Assembly (NCBI GenBank): GCA_025093985.1
Contig: JACAAK010000011.1
Location: 930,001 to 994,000 of the forward strand
Reading direction: 5' to 3'
DNA: 64,000 bases
Origin: Calvatia gigantea
Lineage: Eukaryota > Basidiomycota > Agaricomycetes > Agaricales > Lycoperdaceae
In this document: positions 45,744-54,172 of the stretch, in pieces
Layout: each line of letters starts with the position of its first letter
Numbering within the stretch: position 1 is the stretch's first letter
Notes under the pieces: model-generated
What the model saw: the letters and a program-made list of their open reading frames with translations, nothing else
Told to the model about the DNA's origin: nothing
Databases searched by the model: none
Made by a program: the position numbers and the translations under genes

Positions 45744-46300
45744 TGTTGAATCTCGCTCCGTACCACTACATTGGTTCAGTCTATTTATAGCTGAAATGGG
45801 GTTTGAGTATTTCACCTTCAGAGGGTTGATAATAACAGACCATCACGGACTATGTACGCAGTAGTTGTACCGCCCTTCTGGTAGTCGGTTATACCCTCCA
45901 CATGGAACCTTCTAGTACATGTGTCGTACACAGTATGCTCCAATTATGCTACTGGTAGTTAGACCTCACCCGTATAAGGGTTTAGAGTGCACAGACCAGG
46001 GATATTAGTATATATACCCTATGTAGCATTGTAGTATGTATGCCCCTTGGCTCATGCCCTTTGGCTACACCCTTTGGCGTAAGACACTATGTCTTCTCTG
46101 CTCTATGCTAGCTTCTCTAAGCATCACTTCTCTTCTCCTCAAGACTCTCTGAGCATGCTGGTATAAGCAGGACAATGTCCACTACCATGTGCCTCTCCTA
46201 CTAGACCATCTCCTGGATGAATACGACTATCCTCCACCACTGACACCTATATGCTTAGGTAGTGTGAATTATATTGGGATGTCTACTCGTTCTCTCAACA
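45744..46300 (+). repeat. Co2 3' LTR with polypurine tract
   Basis: A 557-bp LTR, TGTTGAATCTCG to CTCTCAACA, preceded directly by the polypurine tract AAGTAAGGAGGAG (45731-45743) that primes plus-strand DNA. GATGG follows at 46301-46305. It has a TATATA stretch near 46005-46016. Confidence 0.94.
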
Positions 46301-47820
46301 GATGGGACCACTATCCATGATAAATTAGGATGAGCTGTATTGTCTGCCTGGCCTCATCGGTTGTTTATGAACAACATATATACAGTACACACATATATCT
46401 TGCATCACAGCAAGGAGAAGCCAGTAGCATTAATATTATACCAACCTAATTATATTGACTGGCATTGTCAAATGGGACATCTCTTGGATTGCACACTCTC
46501 TGAGCTTCCAAAGTACATTGAGGGCATCACACCAATTTCACCACCACCTTCCTGGAAGCCTCTATGTGATGGCTGTGCAAGGGGTAAAATGTACAATAAC
46601 CCCTTTCTGGAGAACTCCAAGTGAGCCACCTCAGTCTTCAAGCTATGCCACTTGGACCTGATGGAATTGCCAGTTATAAGCTACCACAAATATAAGTGGG
46701 CTATGATGCTATTAGATGACTTCTCATCTCACACACATATTGTCCTCCTTCGCAAGAAGTCTAAGGCTCTAAAGAAGCTGATTTAGCTAATCCTTGCATT
46801 AAAGAACCTCTCTAGTATGTGGATCCATCATTTCTGCACTGATAATGGAGGAGAGTATATCAATGAACACTTGACAACATGGTTTGTGGTGTGTAGAATT
46901 ACCCACAAGACCACTGCTCCCTATGCACATCAGCAGAATGGGCAAGCAGAGTGACTGAACTGCACCCTATATGAAAAAGCACAAGTTTTATGCTTTCAGG
47001 CTGGTCTACTTGAATCATAGTGGGAATTTGCATTGAACACAGTGGTGCATTTATATAATTGCATGCCAGTCCAGTATCTGTAGTGGAAGACACCATTTGA
47101 GTGTTATTCAAGGGAAAAACCAGATTTATCCTATATTTGTGTGTTTGGATGTAGTACGTATGTATTTTTACCTGATGAAATCTGCCCAAACAAATTGTCC
47201 ACAAAGTCTGAGATGATGATATTCCTCAGTTATAAAGGTTCGAAGAACTATATCTTCATGCAGCACACAGCAGGCAATGTGATCTTTGTATTACCAAATG
47301 CCTTATTTGATGAGGGATATTTCCCTAAATGCATTAGTTCAGTACTAGATAGCAGTAACCAGCCTAATCACAGAAGAGAGAGTAACCTGCCAAGAAGTGA
47401 AGAGGATTCACTTTCTTTTCCACCATCTACAGATGATACAGGAAATGTTCCACTTCCTCTATATTTATCTCCAACTTTGCATTCCAAACCAAAGTTTTCT
47501 CTGCCTACACCTCCAAAGCCCTGGCATTTCACACTGCCAGAGAGCATTTCTTCACATGCTCCTTTACTAGGAGACCAGCCACTTTCTGGGCAACCCTCAC
47601 CTATGTTGCCACCTCTACATGGAATGACCATTGAGGAGGAGCCAGAAGATGACATGGAAGGCTGGTATGTAGAATGGAGAGACTGGGAAGATAATAAAAA
47701 TCTTGAAAGAGAATTTCCCATCTCCACTCTGAAGTGTCATGCAGTGGATCCCAAGCAGGTAAAGCTGTATCATTCTGAATGACAAGGCAGGCCTCCTGTT
47801 CAACCAGGAAACACTTATGG
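46301..47820 (+). pseudogene. Co1 integrase and linker
   Basis: The integrase zinc-binding domain is WHCQMGHLLDCTLSEL then CDGCARGKMYNNPF (HHCC, about 46465-46610). The core has MMLLDDFSSHTHIVLLRKKS (46710) and TDNGGEYI (46840), the catalytic aspartates being largely kept, then FGCSTYVFLPDE (47141). The linker up to YHSE (47780) is Pro/Ser-rich. Stops occur at 46622, 46786, 46953 and others. It ends at TATGG (47816-47820), the Gy1-1 target. Confidence 0.85.
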
Positions 47821-48445
47821 TGTTACGAACTTACCACACCCCCAGACTCTTCGCATCAACGTATTAACCTTCCGTACAGACTTTCCCTTCTTATTCCTGT
47901 ATACCCCGGTCCGTTCTTTATTTATTTATCACATGTACTTCTACCTTCGCTTCTTATGATTCATTCTGGGTCATGTTCCTGTTTCACTTTCATCTTTCCC
48001 ACCATTGTACTTCTCTTTACCTGACTCCATCTTCTTATGACTCGTACTCGTTCTTCTATTCATTTCGCCTACCCCTATGATTCCTTATATTACCAATTAA
48101 CCCGTAGTAGTTCTCATTGACTCATATCTACTTACTACGTAATCTCTCATCTCTTATTCGTAGCTAGTATATAAATCCTAAGTAGTACTTTGTATTACTT
48201 TAGGTTATTCTAGTAACAAGCTTCCTTATCTTCGCTCGTCTGCTACAAGGCTAACAACCTTGGGGACTGCAGTGACACTTAACTCGGACTTCTCAGGCAA
48301 GCGCGAGCTTCTACTCGAGGGAGCGATCCGAAGCCTGCACAGAAGTCATTGAGACTTGTCAAATACTCCTGGGCTATAGCGTTGAACCTCTCCCTGAGTG
48401 GAGACGATCCGGGCCCGGTTGCGAAGTAAGGTAATGCACGTAACA
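47821..48445 (+). repeat. Gy1-1 5' LTR
   Basis: A 625-bp LTR, TGTTACGAAC to GCACGTAACA. Differences from the 3' LTR are all transitions (near 47844, 47853, 47911, 48176 and 48435). The U3 part is T/C-rich; the promoter is at 48168. Confidence 0.97.
48168..48211 (+). promoter_or_regulatory. Gy1 LTR promoter and predicted transcript 5' end
   Basis: TATATAA at 48168-48174 is followed, 34 nt from its first base, by AGGTTATTCT at 48202-48211. This decamer is the exact reverse complement of the primer site at 48448-48457. If the transcript starts at 48202, its first ten bases are the primer. The decamer is kept in most older Gy1 LTRs (for example on the minus strand near 670-680), while surrounding bases drift. 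The same arrangement recurs in the 3' LTR (TATATAA at 56370). Confidence 0.72.
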
Positions 48446-48447
48446 TA

Positions 48448-48457
48448 AGAATAACCT
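48448..48457 (+). promoter_or_regulatory. Gy1 self-complementary primer-binding site
   Basis: AGAATAACCT begins two bases after the 5' LTR and pairs over ten bases with AGGTTATTCT at the predicted RNA 5' end. I saw no tRNA 3'-end complement starting TGG here. Gy1-2 has the same AGAATAACCT at 31836-31845. This is the Tf1/sushi self-priming design. Confidence 0.75.
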
Positions 48458-49234
48458 CACCTCCCTTCTCTCGTTTCTATACGACTCCAGTCTCTTATGG
48501 CCAGCTTCTGCCGACTATCCCTCCGTCCAGTTGACGTTGAGAAGCCTTCCCGGTAATAGGGTTAAGAAGAGTGGAACTTCGGGTCCACTGACTTGGTTAT
48601 CTGTCCTCCGCCAAGTAGCGTTGAGAAGAGCGGGCCTGGTTACCGCTATCTATCTTTCTTCACCACGTCGCGAAAAGGGAAACGTCCCTTACACCCTCCT
48701 TCCTCATCCCCAGAACGATCATTCCATACACCAACCCAACACTCATTCGAATCTCCTACTACTCCTCCGCCTAAACAAACTCATCAACCAGAAGGGCCTT
48801 CTGCACCATTCTTAGAAAGGATTTATCATACCCCACGCACTAGATCACAAAAGCCAAAACTACTACAAGAATTACCAGCACCTACTAGAAAATCCACTGA
48901 GCCTGAACCACCGAAGCCAACACAAAGTGGCAAATTCAACTATTTTCGACCCGATTCGCCCGAGCAAGGTCCATCTCAAGAGTCACCGCCACAGACACCA
49001 TCCAGAGCCGTATCCCCCTCCCAATTCGGAATCGAAAACCCCTACATCTTACCATCCGTCCTTGAAGACGACGAAGACAACGAGACGTTCCATCAGCTGT
49101 CCGAACATCCATCTGACTTCCAAGACGTCCTCAATCGAGAAGGAACCCATCTTATATACACTCCAGACACCCTCGAATACCCAGATATCCCGGGTTTTGA
49201 ATCACAAGAACCAATTCATCCAGAGATCGAAGGC

Positions 49235-50668
49235 ATGGCTACTTCCACTCAAACGCAAACTGAAACAAATAATGAACCAACCAACCAACCACCACCTCGA
49301 TCAGGAGCTACAACTCCCATCTTCGGAATTGGACAACGAAGAACACCCGAAGAAGATCCTCCCTGTAGAGGTCGACAAGGAAGAGTGCCCTCTCCCTCCC
49401 CTCCCTCTTCACGAAACTCCAGCCATGGTTCATTCACTCCGTCCTCTTTCTCCATTGGAAGAGAAGGAGGAGGTCGACGAAGACATCGTACTCCAGCCAT
49501 CCAATTTGTAGGAAACGATGGGAATTCGAAAGAAATCGGACAAAAGCCACCAAACTTCGACGGAACAAACCCCCGATTTAAAACCTGGTGGATGCTAGTC
49601 AAAAACTATCTCGAAATGAACCCTAGAGCATTTACGGATGACCAACGACAGATCAGATTCGTCCTCGGCCTGATGGTCGAAGGGAAAGCCGGATCCTGGT
49701 CTGAACAATATTACAAAAGTCGAATTACCGATGCCTGTGGAAAGCCCATCCCTTGGAGATACTCTACCTTCGAAGAATTCGAAATTGAAATCTTGAAACA
49801 CTTCACTCCAGTAGACGAACAAATCACTGCGCGAAGACAATGGTACGAATTGAAGCAAAATAAGTCCTCTGCAGCAGACTTTAATCTTGAATTCCAACGC
49901 CTTGCATCTATCGGAGGAATTCAAGACAATGAAGCATTAATTGAACAATATAAACGAGGACTCAATCCAAATCTCGCAAGAGAAGTATGGACTAGAAAAG
50001 AAGGACCACCCGAAACCATTGCTGAATGGTATACCGATGCAGTACGACGAGACTCTGTCAATCATCAAGCTGACGCAATGTGGCCTAGAAACTTCCCTCG
50101 AAACCCAACCCCCTACCAACCACCCCGTTTCCAACCAAACTACCACACTCGTTATTAATCAAATCGCCAACCTGCACGAACCATACATGAAGTACAGGCA
50201 GAACCTCAAGACCCCTACGAACCACCTTACGAAGACGAAGAACTGTATCCTCCAGAGCAAGACTACACTCATGAAGGCTATGACTTGGATGACCTGGAAT
50301 TACAATTAAACGCTGTATTTACTGCTGAGCAAGTCGCTCGCTACAAAGCTGGGAAATGCATAGGCTGCGGAAAATTTGGACACCTTATCAGCAATTGTCC
50401 AAATCCTGACCCAAACCTGTCCAAGGAAAAACCACCTCCTAGACGACCCCATCCGCCACAAAGAAGATTCATGCAACCACCCCGTTATGCACAACCCTCA
50501 CAACCTCAAGCTTCCAGGAATTACTCCGGTGCCGCTCCAAATCAAACCCGAAAGATCTCTGCACTCGATATCCAAGCAATGATCAGAGAACTCCCAACGG
50601 ACGAAAGAATGGAATTCAGAGAAGCATATATCTCTGATCCAACGCTCAAGCCCTTCGGGGATTTTTGA
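49235..50668 (+). pseudogene. Gy1-1 gag, single in-frame TAA
   Basis: From ATG 49235 (MATSTQTQTE) to TGA 50666-50668 the frame has 478 codons with one internal stop, TAA at 50156-50158. Gy1-2 and Gy1-4 have CAG at that codon, so a CAA to TAA change is likely. The N-terminus is Pro/Ser/Arg-rich; the gag core begins at QKPPNFDGTNPRFKTWWMLV (near 49542); a CCHC zinc knuckle, CIGCGKFGHLISNC, is at 50357-50398, after the stop. The truncated product would have capsid but no nucleocapsid and no access to pol. The frame is also open for 223 codons upstream without any ATG. Confidence 0.85.
50657..50668 (+). promoter_or_regulatory. Gag-pol junction, probable -1 frameshift site
   Basis: Gag ends GGG GAT TTT TGA. 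The pol frame is -1 relative to gag and is blocked by TGA at 50635-50637, so the overlap is only about 30 nt. Slipping one base back on TTT just before the stop gives GA-TTT-TTG-AAG and enters pol. The same GGGGATTTTTGA is kept in Gy1-2 (34003-34014) and, inverted, in Gy1-4 (near 59553-59564), although surrounding bases differ. The mechanism is inferred. Confidence 0.55.
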
Positions 50669-53600
50669 AGGCGTCACCCGATCCTGTAAAGGAATCGCTG
50701 GGTGACCCACAAATCAATCTAATAAAACTCCCTACCTCGGACAATAAAGCATCAATCTTCCTCCCTATCAAACTCAATCAGAACCATCTACGAAATATCC
50801 CAGTCACCGCTCTAATTGACTCGGGAGCCCAAGGAAACTTCATCTCCTCGAATTTTACAAATACCTACGGACTACGAACACGCCCTATCAAACATCCTAT
50901 CAAAGTATCCAATGCAGATGGAACTCCCAACGAGAATGGATCAATCTATGAAAGCGTAGAATTGAATGCTTTAATTGATGGAAAACAATGCCAATTCGAA
51001 GCCTACATCTCAGGAATAGGATCCAAAGATCTAATCCTAGGATACCCATGGCTACAACAAACGAACCCAGACATAAATTGGACTACTCAAGAGTTCAAAT
51101 GGCGAAACAATGACAACATCGTACCCTTAATTGTAAAATCCACAAACAGACCTACCACTATTAATGAAATCGCCTTAGATATCCATGGAATGAATGATAC
51201 CGAACGCTACACCTACCTAGATGAAGACTTTGACCCACTTGCTGTAAAAGTCTTTGAAGCGATCGTCCATTCGGAAGAACCTGAACTCTCTATCGAAGAA
51301 CTCAAGAAGTTCATAAACGAAAACCTCCGAAAAGGATACATCCAAGAATCTGAATCTCCCATGGCCTCATCCTTCTTCTTCGTAGGAAAGAAGGACGGGA
51401 AACTTCGGCCATGCCAAGATTACCGTTACCTAAATAAACATACCAAGAAGAATGCGTACCCTATTCCTATGATAACGACAATTATGGACAAACTTCAAGG
51501 AGCAAAACTATTCACAAAAATGGACGTCCGACTCGGATACAACAACATCCGTATTCGAGAAGGAGACCAATGGAAAGCCGCATTCAAAACTCCAATCGGA
51601 CTTTACGAGCCAAACGTCATGTTCTTTGGAATGTGCAACTCCCCAGCCACCTTCCAAAAGATGATGGACACCATATTCGCAAAAATGCTAGATAAAGGAG
51701 GAATTATAATCTATATGGACGACATTCTCATCTACGCAAAAACTCAGGAAGAAATGGATCGCCTTACCTTGGAAGCACTCCAGATCTTGAAAGACAACGA
51801 TCTATACCTGAAACTAGAAAAATGTGAATTCGATAAAACCCATCTAGAATATCTCAGCATGATAATCTCCCCCGACAAGATCGAAATGGACAACACCAAA
51901 CTCCGTGGAATAGAAGAATGGCCCTTACCCCGCACTACCCGCGATGTCAGAAAATTCATGGGATTCTGTAACTTCTACCGAAAATTCATACATCGTTATG
52001 CCGACATCTCTCGACCGCTTAATGCTCTTCTATCCAAAACAAAGAAATTCGAATGGGAATACAAAGCAAACGAAGCCTTCAGCCAACTAAAATCCGAATT
52101 CATGAAGAAACCCGTTTTGCTGATGCCAGACCAAACAAAACCCTTCTTTATCGAAACCGATGCCTCAAAATATGCCTTAGGAGCAGTCCTATCACAGCAA
52201 GACATGAACAGAAACTACCACCCAGTAGCTTTCCTATCCAAAGCATTCAATCCTACCCAACGAAACTACGAAATACACGACAGGGAACTCCTTGCCATAA
52301 TCACGGCACTAGAAGAATGGCGACATTACCTAGAAGGAGCCCAACATCGCGTAACCATACGAACTGATCACAAGAACCTCACCTTTTGGAGAAAACCCCA
52401 AAATATCTCCAGAAGACAAGCTCGATGGCTTGGTTTCCTCTCACACTTCGACTTCGCAATTGAACACGTCCCAGGAACCAAAATACCTGCCGCCGATGCC
52501 CTCTCACGTCGACCAGATCACACCCCAGATGATGACAATGACAACGAAAATGTTATTGTCTTACCCGAGGAAGTATTCCTCAGGGAAATCACTGTATTAC
52601 CAGACGAACTGTTCATCTCCATGGTTGATCAGAAATTACAGGATGACATCGTAAAATCATCGAAATATGACGAAATCACCATGGAAGCCATGAAACGACT
52701 TCTATCAGAATCACCAGAAGCAATAAATCCGAAATACGGGATGATTCCCCGGCCACATAGACATCTTATGACATTCGAAGGAAAGGTCATCATCCCAGAA
52801 GACATGGAACTCCGCCGACGTGTCATCCAACGATACCACGACCACCCTTCGATCAGACACCCTGGAGAACAAGAAACTTATCGCCTTGCCAAAGCTGAAG
52901 TATATTGGCCAGGAATGAGTACCTTCATACGAAATTATGTTAAAGGATGCAGCCAATGCCAACAATTCAAAATTAACCGAAATCCTTCCCACCCTTCGTT
53001 GCAACCGATACCACCGCCGATATCTACTAGACCATTCGCCCATATCGCTATGGATCTGCTGACCGATTTACCAAAATCCCACGGATTCGACTCAATTCTG
53101 TCCATAGTGGACCATGGACTTACGAAGGGGGTAATTCTCACTCCTTGTACAAAGGAAATCACTGCCAAAGGAATTGCCGACATAATTATAGACAAGGTCT
53201 ACACCAGATTCGGACTACCGGACAAGATAATCTCCGACCGTGACCCCAGATTCCGAGCAAACTCCAGTCAAGCTCTCATGAAACGACTTGGAATCACCCA
53301 ATCATTCTCATCAGCCTACCACCCTCAATCGGATGGAACAACAGAACGATTCAATCAGGAAATTGCAGCGTACCTATCTATCTACTGTACAGGAAATCCT
53401 TCCTCCTGGTCTAAAGCACTCCCAATCCTCGAATTCTCTCACAATTCACGAACACATTCAGACCGGAAACAAACCCCTTTTGAACTCATGTACGGAACAA
53501 AACCCTATGGAATACCCACTATTCTAGAGGAATCAAACTTCACCACTACTGAAGAACGAATAGAACTCCTAGACCATGCACGAAGAGAAGCAATTGCTGC

Positions 53601-54069
53601 CCACAAACTAGCTATGGAACGCATGGAGCAACGAATCAAAGCAAAATTCAAACCCTTCACCCTAGGACAAAAAGTGTGGCTTGAACGGAGAAACCTGAAA
53701 CTCCCATTCAAATCAAACAAGATCGCACCAAAACGCCTCGGACCATTTACCATCAAAGAAGTCTTATCGCCACTCTCCTACCGACTGAAACTACCTGAAA
53801 CATGGAAAATTCACAACGTATTCCACGCTACTCTTCTCTCCGAATACACCGAAAACAATACCCATGGATCAAACCCACAACCACCTCTCCCTGACATAAT
53901 AGAAGGAGAAGAAGAATATGAAATCGAAGGTATCTTGAACCATAGAACCAAGAATAAACAAAGGGAATACTATATCAAATGGAAAGGTTACAGTCATGAA
54001 GAAAACTCTTGGGAAAAGGAAGCACAACTCTTACCACATGCCCAAGAACTGTTACGAAAATACCAATGA
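50665..54069 (+). CDS. pol: Gy1-1 pol: protease, RT, RNase H, integrase, chromodomain
   Basis: An open 1134-codon frame probably entered by -1 frameshift from gag (the first codon is TTG, not ATG). Domains: aspartic protease (ALIDSGAQGNFIS, active Asp 52; LGYPWL near 127); RT (motif A FTKMDVRLGY, Asp 287; YMDD at 350-353); RNase H (FIETDASKYALGA, Asp 499); integrase with HHCC region about 725-770 and core D797, D858, E894, i.e. a DD35E spacing; and chromodomain about 1077-1134 (EEEYEIEGIL, YYIKWKGYSHEENSWE). All visible catalytic residues are intact. A 105-codon part of the protease-RT linker, including the DHKIEL-type motif present in Gy1-2, is missing in frame. Confidence 0.95.
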   Translation: MKASPDPVKESLGDPQINLIKLPTSDNKASIFLPIKLNQNHLRNIPVTALIDSGAQGNFISSNFTNTYGLRTRPIKHPIKVSNADGTPNENGSIYESVELNALIDGKQCQFEAYISGIGSKDLILGYPWLQQTNPDINWTTQEFKWRNNDNIVPLIVKSTNRPTTINEIALDIHGMNDTERYTYLDEDFDPLAVKVFEAIVHSEEPELSIEELKKFINENLRKGYIQESESPMASSFFFVGKKDGKLRPCQDYRYLNKHTKKNAYPIPMITTIMDKLQGAKLFTKMDVRLGYNNIRIREGDQWKAAFKTPIGLYEPNVMFFGMCNSPATFQKMMDTIFAKMLDKGGIIIYMDDILIYAKTQEEMDRLTLEALQILKDNDLYLKLEKCEFDKTHLEYLSMIISPDKIEMDNTKLRGIEEWPLPRTTRDVRKFMGFCNFYRKFIHRYADISRPLNALLSKTKKFEWEYKANEAFSQLKSEFMKKPVLLMPDQTKPFFIETDASKYALGAVLSQQDMNRNYHPVAFLSKAFNPTQRNYEIHDRELLAIITALEEWRHYLEGAQHRVTIRTDHKNLTFWRKPQNISRRQARWLGFLSHFDFAIEHVPGTKIPAADALSRRPDHTPDDDNDNENVIVLPEEVFLREITVLPDELFISMVDQKLQDDIVKSSKYDEITMEAMKRLLSESPEAINPKYGMIPRPHRHLMTFEGKVIIPEDMELRRRVIQRYHDHPSIRHPGEQETYRLAKAEVYWPGMSTFIRNYVKGCSQCQQFKINRNPSHPSLQPIPPPISTRPFAHIAMDLLTDLPKSHGFDSILSIVDHGLTKGVILTPCTKEITAKGIADIIIDKVYTRFGLPDKIISDRDPRFRANSSQALMKRLGITQSFSSAYHPQSDGTTERFNQEIAAYLSIYCTGNPSSWSKALPILEFSHNSRTHSDRKQTPFELMYGTKPYGIPTILEESNFTTTEERIELLDHARREAIAAHKLAMERMEQRIKAKFKPFTLGQKVWLERRNLKLPFKSNKIAPKRLGPFTIKEVLSPLSYRLKLPETWKIHNVFHATLLSEYTENNTHGSNPQPPLPDIIEGEEEYEIEGILNHRTKNKQREYYIKWKGYSHEENSWEKEAQLLPHAQELLRKYQ

Positions 54070-54102
54070 GAACACCACCTAATTCCCATCCCACCGAAAA
54101 GA

Positions 54103-54110
54103 TATAAATA
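54103..54110 (+). promoter_or_regulatory. TATA-like box between pol and ORF3
   Basis: TATAAATA lies 34 bp after the pol stop and 63 bp before the ORF3 ATG (54173). Gy1-3 has CATAAATA at 12886-12893 at the same relative place, and Gy4 has GTATAAAAG at 63521-63529 after its pol stop. This would allow ORF3 its own transcript. The evidence is positional only. Confidence 0.45.
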
Positions 54111-54172
54111 ATCCAGGATTCACCCAACTTCTCCATCATTCCTTAACAGCACTTCCACAAATCGAACTACCA

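Larger units (their letters stand above)
38878..46300 (+). mobile_element. Co2, non-autonomous Copia element, TSD GATGG
   Basis: A complete 7423-bp element with 557-bp LTRs, a tRNA-type primer site, a polypurine tract (45731-45743) and GATGG at 38873-38877 and 46301-46305. The LTRs differ at about 22 of 557 positions, all transitions. The inside has no frame above about 120 codons and is a scrambled relative of Co1. Recent movement despite a dead interior implies proteins supplied by another Copia element. An LTR-X solo LTR is nested at 40132-40753. Confidence 0.9.

Noticed and set aside
48927..49511. 194-codon frame inside gag
   Set aside because: It starts with GTG, is in another phase of gag, is rich in low-complexity residues and is not kept in Gy1-2.
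48593..50158. A 521-codon gag starting at 48593
   Set aside because: The first codon is TTG. The first in-frame ATG is 49235, conserved in Gy1-2, and the frame continues past the TAA at 50156 into the zinc knuckle. I annotated 49235-50668 and listed the upstream open frame as a finding.
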